This document shows positions 50,512 through 58,662 of a DNA stretch of 64,000 nt, one piece after another. Made by a program: the position numbers and the translations under genes. How positions within the stretch are numbered: position 1 is the stretch's first letter; every line of letters begins with the position of its first letter. The stretch comes from Verrucomicrobiota bacterium (GTDB lineage: Bacteria; Verrucomicrobiota; Verrucomicrobiia; Opitutales; Opitutaceae), in contig JACRQG010000004.1 of the NCBI GenBank assembly GCA_016222805.1, positions 186,001-250,000 of the forward strand. Reading direction: 5' to 3'. The notes beneath the pieces were generated by a model. That model searched no databases, was not told the DNA's origin, and saw only the letters and a program-made list of their open reading frames with translations.

Positions 50512-52245
50512 TCAGAACGCGGCCGTCATCTCCTGGAGATGACCGGGCTCGAGGATCTGTTCGCCGAGGGAGGTGCACTCCTGGGCGTCGTTCTTGTACA
50601 GCTTGAAGCGGATCGGACCGGTCGCCTCGTTGGTTTCCCAGCGCCACTTGCCGATGGAGACGAATTGCAGGGGCACGCCCTTCTCCCAGCTCAGGCCGGG
50701 CCCATCCCCGCGGATGAAGAGCCGGTTGCCGATCCCGATGTAAGCCGTGGCGAGGAGGCGGGTCGCGCCGTCCGATGCCAGCGTGCGCTCGATGGTGCCG
50801 GGCGCGGCGGCGGGCGGGACTTCATCGAGGACCAGGTCCAGCGAGGGCTCGGGCGGCGCGTCCGTCTTCCGCGGAGAGCGCTTCTTCGGAGCCGGGGTCG
50901 GCGGAGGTTCGGCAGGCGGTTCCGCGGAGGGCGGTTCGGCGGCCGGCGGCGGTGCCACTGCAGCCGGGGGTTCCTCGGCCGGAGGGGGAGCGGACTTGTT
51001 CTGGAACGGATCCGCGGTGTCGGGAGCGACGGGCGCCACCTCGGGGATCTGGGCGGAAGGCAGGGGAACCGGCTCGGGCGCGGATTCCTGGGCGGGTTCC
51101 GGAGTTGCGGTCGGCGCTGGCGTTTCCTCGACCGGCGCGGGGGCTTCCGCGGGGGCGTGGGTTTCTTCGCGGCGGGTCCGGCGCTGCCGCTTCGGCGGTG
51201 CGGCGGTGGGCTCGGCGGCCGGAGTCGCGGGAGGCGCTTCGGGAACGGGAGTGGACTCGGGGGTCGGAGGTGGCGCGGGAGACGTGTCTTCGGCGGGCTT
51301 GGGCGGCTCGGCCGGTACGGCGGCGGCGGGAAACGGGAAGGCCGGCACGGTCTGCGCGGTGGATTCCAGTCGGCGGGCCGCACTCTCGAGCTGCTCCAGA
51401 CGCTGTTCGAGCGTGCGCAGGGCCGAGGTCACGGCCTGGCGGAACTCCTCCGTGGCCTGCTGGGTCGCGGCCGACGACGCCTGGACGAGCCGGCGCTCGA
51501 ACTCGCCGAGCTTGGCTTCGAAGGCGGCGACGGTCGCCGCCTGGGCCGTGGCGAGGGACTGCGTGGCGTGACGCTCCGCCTCAGAGAGGGCGCGGGTCGC
51601 GGCGGTGCGGGCCTCGGCAATCGCGTCGGCCTGCGCCTTGGCGATCGCGGCGGCGGTTCCAGCCGGGAGCTTGGCCACGGCGTCGGTCGCGGCGGCGAGG
51701 TGCTGCGCCGAGGCGCTCTCGAGCTTGGCGAGGTCGGCGGCGGTCTTGGTAATCTTGGTGGCGATGGTCTCGAGCCGCTCGCTCTCGCTCGCGCGCAGCT
51801 CGTTCAGCTCCTTCTCCATCTCCTCCTTCTCCGCGTCGTTGGTCTCGGCGAGATGGGCCTGAAACTCGGCGATCTTCTCCTGGAGCTTGTGCGGCAGGTG
51901 CTCCATGTGCCGGAGGTTCTTCTGCGCGACCTCGGCGATGTCGTGCAGGCTGCCGGTGGCGATGCTGATCTGTTCGGCCGACGCGCTCACCGTGCGCGCC
52001 AGTCCCTCGAGGGCCCGCTGGCGATCGTCGAGCTGCTCGTTCTTCTGGCGTTCGAAGCGAACCACCAGCGGGACCAGGCCGACGAGGGCGCCGAGGCCGA
52101 CGCAGCCGACGATGGCCAGGATCGCGGGGGAGGAGAGCGGCTGGGCGCTGCGCAGGGCGATGGCCATGGCGGCGCCGACCAGCGCGAGATCCGTGACGAC
52201 GAAGAGCCAGGTCGGCAGGCCGGTTCGGTTTTCGGAAGTGTTCAT
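50512..52245 (-). CDS. Membrane-anchored coiled-coil protein with Pro/Glu linker and possible starch-binding C-terminus
   Basis: This 577-residue protein starts at an ATG. Two membrane helices lie near the N-terminus (WLFVVTDLALVGAAMAIAL and ILAIVGCVGLGALVGLVPLVV), then about 220 residues of charged heptads (EKEEMEKELNELRASESERLE, TAATRALSEAERHATQSLA) predicted to be coiled coil. A linker of about 170 residues very rich in Pro, Ala and Glu follows. The last 90 or so residues are compact (RLFIRGDGPGLSWEKGVPL, GKWRWETNEATGPIRFKLY) and resemble a CBM20/CBM48-type carbohydrate-binding fold, but this is by eye. Overall it looks like an RmuC- or methyl-accepting-type scaffold that reaches away from the membrane. 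No family name is certain. Confidence 0.75.
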   Translation of the reverse strand: MNTSENRTGLPTWLFVVTDLALVGAAMAIALRSAQPLSSPAILAIVGCVGLGALVGLVPLVVRFERQKNEQLDDRQRALEGLARTVSASAEQISIATGSLHDIAEVAQKNLRHMEHLPHKLQEKIAEFQAHLAETNDAEKEEMEKELNELRASESERLETIATKITKTAADLAKLESASAQHLAAATDAVAKLPAGTAAAIAKAQADAIAEARTAATRALSEAERHATQSLATAQAATVAAFEAKLGEFERRLVQASSAATQQATEEFRQAVTSALRTLEQRLEQLESAARRLESTAQTVPAFPFPAAAVPAEPPKPAEDTSPAPPPTPESTPVPEAPPATPAAEPTAAPPKRQRRTRREETHAPAEAPAPVEETPAPTATPEPAQESAPEPVPLPSAQIPEVAPVAPDTADPFQNKSAPPPAEEPPAAVAPPPAAEPPSAEPPAEPPPTPAPKKRSPRKTDAPPEPSLDLVLDEVPPAAAPGTIERTLASDGATRLLATAYIGIGNRLFIRGDGPGLSWEKGVPLQFVSIGKWRWETNEATGPIRFKLYKNDAQECTSLGEQILEPGHLQEMTAAF

Positions 52246-52690
52246 GGGGCGTCGGCGATCGACCGCGGCGGGCAGTCGTCTTCAAGTCCTCCGCTGGACA
52301 AGCAGATCGCGGCACGCGGTCGGCGGGAAGTTTGTGCGGCGCACGGCGAACCGGCTCAAGGGCAAAACAGCCACCACCCCCGGTGCATGTGCCTCACCCC
52401 GATCGTCCGCCCCGCGGGAAGGCCGTCGGGGACGAGAGGGTCCGGCCGGTCGGTGCCGTCCGGCGCTGCGCCCGGGATGGGTGACGCTGGAGGGGAATCC
52501 GCGCATCGCCCTTCGGCGCCGCGGCCGGCAGGTGCCGGGAGGCGACGGCGAAGGCGATGGCGGAAAAGGGAGCGGGGTGGGGAAGGGGCGGGACGACTTG
52601 GGTCAGCCGAAGCTGGCGCCACGTTACTCCCGGTCCGGTCCCTCCACCAGTGGTAGTCCTACGGGGGCGAATACGTACCCCGGGGCCCGC
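52246..52690. other. Intergenic region with no recognised feature
   Basis: This 445-nt stretch lies upstream of the coiled-coil gene and downstream of a small membrane-protein gene. Open frames here are Arg/Pro-rich and unsupported. I see no repeat or clear promoter. Confidence 0.4.
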
Positions 52691-53164
52691 TCAAAACCGC
52701 CGCCACGCCATCACGCTCAGCGACAGCAGGAGGCCGATGCGAATCGCGCCCTCGAAAGTGAGGATGACGAGCACCCATTTCAGGCCGCTCCCGCGGCGGA
52801 GCGAAAAACCGATCATCGTCACCACGATCAGCGCCAGTCCATGGACGCGGCCGAAGGTCGGCACGAGCAGCAGCACCATCCACGCCCAGTAGATCAGCAG
52901 CAGCGTGCTCCAGAAGAAGGCCGTCACCTCGCCCAGCCCGAGGGTTCGGGGATCGGCGCCGCGGGCGATCTGCTTGATGCCCAGGTAACGCTCGCTCAGG
53001 ACGAGTTGCCAGACCTCGAAGACGAGGAACAGCGGCGCGGCCAGGACGAGGGTGAGCACGGGCGCAACTGAACGGCCTTGCTCCCCGTTGGCAACGCCGG
53101 AGCCCGGCTCCTGCCTGCTTGCGCGGCGGCGTTTTTCTGGCGGAATGGGCCCGCCCCGCCCCAT
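52691..53164 (-). CDS. Small integral membrane protein, function unknown
   Basis: This protein has about 157 residues from the ATG at 53164. GTG starts at 53182 or 53059 are alternatives; the last begins right at the first helix and avoids overlap with the divergent acyltransferase gene. Four hydrophobic segments are visible: LTLVLAAPLFLVFEVWQLVL, FWSTLLLIYWAWMVLLLVP, LALIVVTMIGFSL and LVILTFEGAIRIGLLLSLSVM. No motif is recognised. Its start overlaps or abuts the PlsC/NlpC-P60 fusion gene on the other strand, suggesting shared control. This makes it a candidate partner of that lipid-related protein (inference). Confidence 0.6.
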   Translation of the reverse strand: MGRGGPIPPEKRRRASRQEPGSGVANGEQGRSVAPVLTLVLAAPLFLVFEVWQLVLSERYLGIKQIARGADPRTLGLGEVTAFFWSTLLLIYWAWMVLLLVPTFGRVHGLALIVVTMIGFSLRRGSGLKWVLVILTFEGAIRIGLLLSLSVMAWRRF

Positions 53165-56087
53165 GCCTTCCGCGGAAAACACCGGCCTGCTCCGAGCCCT
53201 CGTGCGCGGGTGGGTGAAGGTCTATTACCCCCGCATCGAGGTCACGGGGGGCGAGCTGATTCCGCGGACCGGCCCGGTGCTGCTCGCCGCCAACCACCCC
53301 AACTCCCTGATCGATCCGGTGCTGCTCGGCATCGCCGCCGGCCGCCCGGTGCGGCTGATGGCCAAGGCTCCCCTGTTCGACATTCCGGTGTTCGGCGCGG
53401 CGTTGCGGGCGGCCGGGATGGTGCCGGCGTATCGGGGAACCGACGACAGCCGGCAGGTGACCCGGAACCTCGAGTCCCTGGCCGCGGCGGCGCGGCAGCT
53501 GCGCGAAGGCGTGGTGATGGGCATCTTTCCCGAGGGGCGGAGCCATGATGCCCCGCAGCTGGCGCTGGTGCGCTCGGGGGCGGCCCGGCTGGCGATGGCG
53601 GCGGTGCAGCAGGGGGCGCCGGGCCTGCAGGTGGTGCCGGTCGGAATCAACTACGAGCGCAAGGAGCGCTTTCGCACCGCGGTCTGGATCAAGGTGGGCC
53701 GGCCGATCCACGCGGAGAACTGGCTGCGCCAGCATGGGGGCGACGAGCACCGGGCCATGCGGGCGCTCACCCAGGAGCTGGATGCCCGGTTGCGGCACTG
53801 CGTCGTGCATCTCAACGACGCGGCCTGGGAGCCGCTGCTCGGGGATGTGGAGGCGCTGCTGCCGCCGCCCCCGGGAGTGCGGGGATGGCTCGGGCGCGTG
53901 CGCGCCGGCGCCACCCTGGCGACCCTGCACCGGCGCAAGCGGGCGGCGGACGCCATCAATCATTTCCAGCAGGCCGATCCGGAGCGGGCCGCCGCGGCGG
54001 CCCGTCGTGTCGCGGCGCATGCGGCGGCGCTTCGCGAAGCAGGCGTCGCGGCGGATGCCCGGGTACTGGCGTGGCGCGGGCCGGCCCTCGCCGCGGTGAT
54101 GCTGCGGGATGGACTGGGCATGGCGCTGGCGGCGATCGGCTGCCTGCCCGGGCTCCTGCATCACCTGCTCCCGTACGCGCTCGTGCGCCTGGTGGCGGGC
54201 CGGCTGGAGGGATCCGGCCGGATGGTGGTCGCACTCACGCGCCTCGGCCTGAGCCTTCCGATTTACGCGGCCTGGTACGCCTTCGTCTGGTGGCGGCTCA
54301 GTCTCTACTTCCTGCCCTGGGTGGCGTGGACCTGGGTGCTGGCCATGCCACTGGCCGGAGTGCTGGCGCTGGCGTGGATCCGCGGGTTGAGGCGGACGGC
54401 CCCGTTGTGGTGGGCCGAGGCGAGGTTGCTCCGGGATCGCCGCCGCGCCGAGACCCTGCGGCAGGAACACGCCGCCGTCGGGCGGTTGCTGGAGCAGTTC
54501 GCCTCGGAGGCGAAGCTGCCGCTGGCCGCCTCCGCGCCGCGTTCCACCGGCGTGGTCTACCGGCCGCCGCTGTGGTCCTCCGCGCTGCTGGGCGGGGTGG
54601 CCGCCGCCGTGGTGCTGGCGCTGGGTGCGTGGCTGCTGCGGGATCGCCCGATCGAGTTCCTCCGGCAGGAGGCCCCGGCCCTGTCGGAGGAGAGGCCGGG
54701 CGAGCTGGCGGAGCGGATGGAGGCCGATGAGCGGGCCGTCGTGGCCGTGATCGGCGGGCTGGCGGAATTGGAGGCCCGGTTTCGCCGGTTCGAGGCGGCG
54801 CTGGCACTCGGCGAGCGCAGCTACTACCGGCCGGAGGACGACGACGAGATCCGCCGCATGCTCGTGAGTTTCCTTTCCTACCGGTCCGCGCTGCTCCGCA
54901 CGGTCTGGCATTACCAGCGGCACGACGAACTCACCGGGGAGCGCGAGCGGCTGCGCGCGCTGCTGCTCCACTATGCCTCGGCGGCGGTGGCTTATGACTA
55001 CGCCGCGCGGTTCGTCCTGGCTTTTGACGGCAAGGCAAACGCGATCCGCAAGCTGAACGAGGCGGAGCCGCGGTGGGACCTGGCGGCCGGCACCTACGAC
55101 ACCATCCGCGCCAATCTCGGCCATGTGGCCCACCGGCGCTGGCTCGAAGCCGGCTGGGCCAACTACCACGCCACGGTGACCCGGTGGCAGGCGTGCGGCC
55201 TGTACGCGGACGAGCCGCACGCGACGCTGCACCGGGCGATTGTGGTGGCCGGGGAGAACACCGCCCGGCTGGCGGAGCGCCTGCTGCACTACAAGTTCGC
55301 GACCGCGGCGGCCGACCTGGAGAAATTCGCCCGCGGCGGCTGGTACCGGGCGAGCTCCGTGGTCTCGACGCTGATCGGGGATACGCGGATTCGGGCGCCC
55401 CGCCAGGGGACGGCGCTAATTACCCCGGAACTCCTGGCGACCGTGCGGCCGCGGCTGCAGCCCGGCGACATCGTGATCGAGCGGCGCAATTGGTACCTCT
55501 CGAACGCCTTTCTGCCCGGTTACTGGCCGCATTCCGCCCTGTACATCGGAACGGTCGCCGAATTGCGGGCGCTGGGCCTCGACCGGGATCCGCGCGTGGC
55601 GCGGCACCTGGAGGCCCTTGGGCGGCCCGATGCCGCCGGCCACCCGCGCGTGATCCTCGAGGCCGTCAGCGAGGGGGTGGTCTTTTCCAGCGTCGAGCAC
55701 TCGATCGGGGAGGCCGACTCGGTGGCCGTGCTGCGGCCGCGCCTGACCCTGGAACAACGGCGCGAGGTGCTGGCCCGGGCCTTCAGCCACGCCGGCAAGC
55801 CGTACGACTTCGACTTCGATTTCTTCAGCGGCGACAAGCTGGTCTGCACGGAGCTCGTGTACCGCGCCTGCGGGAGTTTCCTCGATTTTCCGCTCGTCCC
55901 GATCCTCGGCCGGCAAACCCTGCCCGCGCTGGAGATCGTGCGCCATTGGGCCTCGCCGGTGGGCGCCCCACAGCTCGAGTTCGTCGCCTTTCTCGACGGC
56001 GACGAGCGCTCCGGCACCTGCGTCGCGCGCGGGCCGGAAGCGCTGCGCGAGACCCTCACGCGCCCGGCCCTGACCTGGCGGCAGTGA
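53163..56087 (+). CDS. Fusion of PlsC-type acyltransferase and permuted NlpC/P60 (YiiX-like) hydrolase
   Basis: From the ATG at 53163 (or 53145) the protein has 974 residues. The N-terminal 210 residues are a PlsC/LPLAT domain: LLAANHPNSLIDP with His45 and Asp51 (HX5D rather than HX4D), the GIFPEGRSHD block with FPEG at 122-125, and VVPVGINYERKERF. Residues 300-500 hold several membrane helices (YAAWYAFVWWRLSLYFL, LWSSALLGGVAAAVVLALG). The middle is helical. The last 200 residues match the circularly permuted NlpC/P60 or YiiX/LRAT-like fold: PGDIVIERRNWYLSNAF, WPHSALYIG with His790, and LVCTELVYRACG with Cys895. Both domain families act on acyl groups, so it may transfer or remove acyl chains at the inner membrane. 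Confidence 0.88.
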   Translation: MPSAENTGLLRALVRGWVKVYYPRIEVTGGELIPRTGPVLLAANHPNSLIDPVLLGIAAGRPVRLMAKAPLFDIPVFGAALRAAGMVPAYRGTDDSRQVTRNLESLAAAARQLREGVVMGIFPEGRSHDAPQLALVRSGAARLAMAAVQQGAPGLQVVPVGINYERKERFRTAVWIKVGRPIHAENWLRQHGGDEHRAMRALTQELDARLRHCVVHLNDAAWEPLLGDVEALLPPPPGVRGWLGRVRAGATLATLHRRKRAADAINHFQQADPERAAAAARRVAAHAAALREAGVAADARVLAWRGPALAAVMLRDGLGMALAAIGCLPGLLHHLLPYALVRLVAGRLEGSGRMVVALTRLGLSLPIYAAWYAFVWWRLSLYFLPWVAWTWVLAMPLAGVLALAWIRGLRRTAPLWWAEARLLRDRRRAETLRQEHAAVGRLLEQFASEAKLPLAASAPRSTGVVYRPPLWSSALLGGVAAAVVLALGAWLLRDRPIEFLRQEAPALSEERPGELAERMEADERAVVAVIGGLAELEARFRRFEAALALGERSYYRPEDDDEIRRMLVSFLSYRSALLRTVWHYQRHDELTGERERLRALLLHYASAAVAYDYAARFVLAFDGKANAIRKLNEAEPRWDLAAGTYDTIRANLGHVAHRRWLEAGWANYHATVTRWQACGLYADEPHATLHRAIVVAGENTARLAERLLHYKFATAAADLEKFARGGWYRASSVVSTLIGDTRIRAPRQGTALITPELLATVRPRLQPGDIVIERRNWYLSNAFLPGYWPHSALYIGTVAELRALGLDRDPRVARHLEALGRPDAAGHPRVILEAVSEGVVFSSVEHSIGEADSVAVLRPRLTLEQRREVLARAFSHAGKPYDFDFDFFSGDKLVCTELVYRACGSFLDFPLVPILGRQTLPALEIVRHWASPVGAPQLEFVAFLDGDERSGTCVARGPEALRETLTRPALTWRQ

Positions 56088-56097
56088 GGGTGGGCAG

Positions 56098-56135
56098 ATG
56101 ACACCGATTTCATTTTCGCGACAGGATGGTGTCAT
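56098..56135. promoter_or_regulatory. Inverted repeat ATGACACC-N22-GGTGTCAT upstream of cytochrome gene
   Basis: Perfect 8-bp arms (56098-56105 and 56128-56135) are separated by 22 AT-richer bases, just upstream of the cytochrome ATG at 56159. Arm spacing of about three helical turns fits a dimeric operator or a hairpin between genes. Which one is not decided. Confidence 0.4.
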
Positions 56136-56158
56136 TTCCGGGTGGTAGAATTACCCCC

Positions 56159-56518
56159 ATGACTCAGCCCACCGCCCCCGCGTTACGTCGGCGGGGCGCC
56201 GCCCCGCACGATGTGGTGGCCGCCCTTGCCCTTGGCCTTGTCCCACTCGCCGGTTCCGCTGCCACGCCTCCGGGCCAGTTGCTCGCCTCCCAGTGCGCCC
56301 AGTGCCACGGCACCAACGGCCAGGCGGTGTCCGGCTTCGAGTCGATCCGGGGCAAGAGCGCCAGCGACATGTACAAGACGCTGGTCGAGATGAAAAACCG
56401 GCCGGCGGAGAACATCATGGATCGGCAGGCGCGCGGCTATACCGACGCCCAGCTGCGCCTGATCGCCGAGTACCTTGCCAAGCTCCCGACCACGGCCAGT
56501 GCCCTCCCGGAGAAGTGA
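56159..56518 (+). CDS. Monoheme c-type cytochrome (FccA/SoxE-like)
   Basis: The ATG at 56159 gives 119 residues: a leader with a basic n-region (ALRRRGAAPHDVVAALALGLVPLAGSA) and one heme site, CAQCH, at 46-50. Later Met residues (ASDMYKTLVEMKNRP, NIMDRQ) offer an axial ligand, as in class I cytochromes. A short hairpin related to the GCGGGGC repeats (56191-56207) lies within the leader codons. The next gene, 23 nt downstream, is the flavoprotein of a flavocytochrome c sulfide dehydrogenase. The pair is thus the likely cytochrome and flavin subunits; classical FccA is diheme, and monoheme forms occur in SoxEF. Confidence 0.85.
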   Translation: MTQPTAPALRRRGAAPHDVVAALALGLVPLAGSAATPPGQLLASQCAQCHGTNGQAVSGFESIRGKSASDMYKTLVEMKNRPAENIMDRQARGYTDAQLRLIAEYLAKLPTTASALPEK

Positions 56519-56541
56519 ACCACCCTCAACCCGATTTTCGG

Positions 56542-57792
56542 ATGAACCGACGAAATTTCCTTCAGCTTGCTGGTCTCGCTTCCGCCTCCTTCGCCCTGCC
56601 CCGCGCCGTCCGTGCGGCCACCGCCGCGCCCCGCGTCGTGGTGGTGGGCGGTGGCTTTGCCGGGGCCACCGTCGCCAAGTACCTCCGCCTGTGGGGCGGC
56701 AACATCGACGTCACGCTGATCGACCGCAACGCCGAGCACTACGCGTGCATTCTCTCCAACCTCGTGGTCACCGGGCAGCTGGCGATGAGCCGAATCCGGC
56801 TGGGCTATGACAGCCTGCGCACCGGGCGCGGGGTCAAGGTCGTGCAGGCCGAGGTCGTCGAGGTGAATCCGGCGGAGCGGTGCGTGGTGGTGCAGGATGC
56901 GACCGGGTTCCGGGCGTATCCGTACGAGCGGTTGGTGCTCGCGCCCGGAATCGAGTTCACGCCCGCGGCCGGGTCCTACAGCGCCGAGTTGACCCCGCAT
57001 GCCTGGAAGGCGGGCCCCCAGACGCTGCTGTTGAAGCAGCAACTGTCGGCGATGACCTCCCGCGGGACGTTCGTGATGACCATCCCGAAGTCGCCCTACC
57101 GTTGCCCACCAGGGCCCTACGAGCGGGCCTGCGTGGTGGCCGACTACCTCAAGCGCAAGAAGCCGGGAGCGAAGGTCGTCGTCCTTGACGCCAACACGAG
57201 CATCCAGGCCGAGCCGCTGACGTTTGATCGCGCGTTCAAGGAAACCTATCGTGGCATGCTGACCTATGTCACGGGCGCCGAGGTCACCGGCGTGGTTTCA
57301 GCGGAACGGCGGGTGCTCACCACGCAGGGCAGCTTCACGGGGACCGTCCTCAACTACATTCCGAACCAGCGGGCCGGCGACATCGTCACCCAGGCCGGCC
57401 TGGTGAATGATCCGAGCGGGCGCTGGGCCCTGGTGAATCCGCTGACCTACGCCTCCGTGGTCAATCCCGAGATCCACATCCTCGGGGATTCGCAGGGCAC
57501 CGGCCAACCGAAGTCCGGGCACATGGCGAACTCCCAGGCCAAGGTTTGCGCCGATGCCATCATCCGGGCGTTCAATGGCGAGGGTCCGGATCCGGCACCG
57601 ACGACCAGTTCGGCGTGCTTCAGCCCGATCACGTCGACGAAAGCCTCCTGGTTGAGCGCCTCCTTCCAATATGATCCCGGCACGGCCGCGATGAAGCGCG
57701 TCGATCTCGGCGAGGCGCACGAGCCGACCTCGGACGGTTTCCAGCAGATGTACCAGTGGGCGGACAACATCTTCGCGGATTCGTTCGTGTAG
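56542..57792 (+). CDS. Flavocytochrome c sulfide dehydrogenase-like flavoprotein (FccB/SoxF)
   Basis: The ATG at 56542 gives 416 residues; the longer frame is a shadow of the cytochrome gene. The leader is Tat-type (NRRNFLQLAGLASASFAL). The FAD site VVVVGGGFAGATVAKYL is followed by HYACILSN, where Cys69 aligns with the cysteine that binds FAD covalently in FccB. The redox pair is Cys188 (SPYRCPPGPYERA) and Cys336 (ANSQAKVCADAI), as in the FccB active site. It would oxidise sulfide to polysulfide in the periplasm and pass electrons to the partner cytochrome. In this apparent heterotroph the role may be sulfide detoxification rather than lithotrophy (inference). Confidence 0.9.
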   Translation: MNRRNFLQLAGLASASFALPRAVRAATAAPRVVVVGGGFAGATVAKYLRLWGGNIDVTLIDRNAEHYACILSNLVVTGQLAMSRIRLGYDSLRTGRGVKVVQAEVVEVNPAERCVVVQDATGFRAYPYERLVLAPGIEFTPAAGSYSAELTPHAWKAGPQTLLLKQQLSAMTSRGTFVMTIPKSPYRCPPGPYERACVVADYLKRKKPGAKVVVLDANTSIQAEPLTFDRAFKETYRGMLTYVTGAEVTGVVSAERRVLTTQGSFTGTVLNYIPNQRAGDIVTQAGLVNDPSGRWALVNPLTYASVVNPEIHILGDSQGTGQPKSGHMANSQAKVCADAIIRAFNGEGPDPAPTTSSACFSPITSTKASWLSASFQYDPGTAAMKRVDLGEAHEPTSDGFQQMYQWADNIFADSFV

Positions 57793-57987
57793 GGCGCGGT
57801 CGGCGCCCCTGCGGCCGCGCGTGAACCGACGGAGAAGGCGCGGACGCTCGAGGACCCCGTTGACGTTCCGCTCCGCCGCGGCCACGCGGCAATGGGAAGC
57901 GCCCCGGGGTAGCGGGGAGGCCGGATCATCGCAATCGCACTTCCAGCGGGGATCTGCCAACTTTGCGCGGCTCGCTCTCCCGCCGCC

Positions 57988-58662
57988 ATGCGCATCCTGA
58001 TTGCCGAAGACGAAAGAAAGGTGGCCGCCCATATTCGAAATACTTTGCGGCAGCATGGCTTCACCGTCGACGTCGTGCACCGCGGCGACGAGGCGCTGGA
58101 GATGGCGCAACTGGCTCCCTACGACACCCTGGTCCTCGACGTCATGATGCCCGGGCGCGATGGCCTCAGCGTGCTGCGGCTCCTGCGGGAACGCAGGATT
58201 ACGACCCCGATCCTCCTGCTCACCGCACGCGGGGAGGTTTCGGAACGCGTGGAGGGGCTGCGTCTTGGCGCCGATGATTACCTCGCGAAGCCCTTTGCCC
58301 TGGAGGAACTGGTCGCCCGCGTGGAGGCGCTGACCCGCCGGGCGAGCGGCCGGGGGCTGACAGTGCTGCAGACGGCGGATCTGGTGATGAACCTGGTTTC
58401 CCGCGAGGTCACGCGCGCGGGGCGGCGCATCGAACTCCACCCGCGGGAGTACGCGCTGCTGGAGTGCCTGCTGCAATCACCGGGCCGGGTGCTGACCCGT
58501 GCCCAGATCATCGAGCGGGTGTGGGACTACCACTTCGACACGGGCACCAACGTGGTGGACGTCTACGTGCAGCGCCTGCGCCGGAAGATCGACGATGATT
58601 TCGAGCCGAAGCTCCTCCAGACGGTCCGGGGCATCGGCTACGTCCTGCGGCCCTCCGGATGA
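57988..58662 (+). CDS. OmpR-family response regulator
   Basis: This 224-residue protein starts at an ATG. The receiver domain (1-115) has the acidic pocket EDE at 7-9, phospho-acceptor Asp51 (LVLDVMMPGRDG) and Lys101 (YLAKPFALEEL). The C-terminal winged helix is of OmpR/PhoB type (ELHPREYALLECLLQSPGRVLTRAQIIERVWDY, split here as two motifs; VDVYVQRLRRKIDDD). It overlaps the sensor kinase gene by the ATGA at 58659-58662. The signal and targets are unknown; its nearest neighbour upstream is the sulfide dehydrogenase pair. Confidence 0.95.
   Translation: MRILIAEDERKVAAHIRNTLRQHGFTVDVVHRGDEALEMAQLAPYDTLVLDVMMPGRDGLSVLRLLRERRITTPILLLTARGEVSERVEGLRLGADDYLAKPFALEELVARVEALTRRASGRGLTVLQTADLVMNLVSREVTRAGRRIELHPREYALLECLLQSPGRVLTRAQIIERVWDYHFDTGTNVVDVYVQRLRRKIDDDFEPKLLQTVRGIGYVLRPSG

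Noticed and set aside
52659-55289. 876-codon open frame on the minus strand
   Set aside because: Antisense to the PlsC/NlpC-P60 fusion; Arg/Pro/Gln-rich with no recognisable domain.
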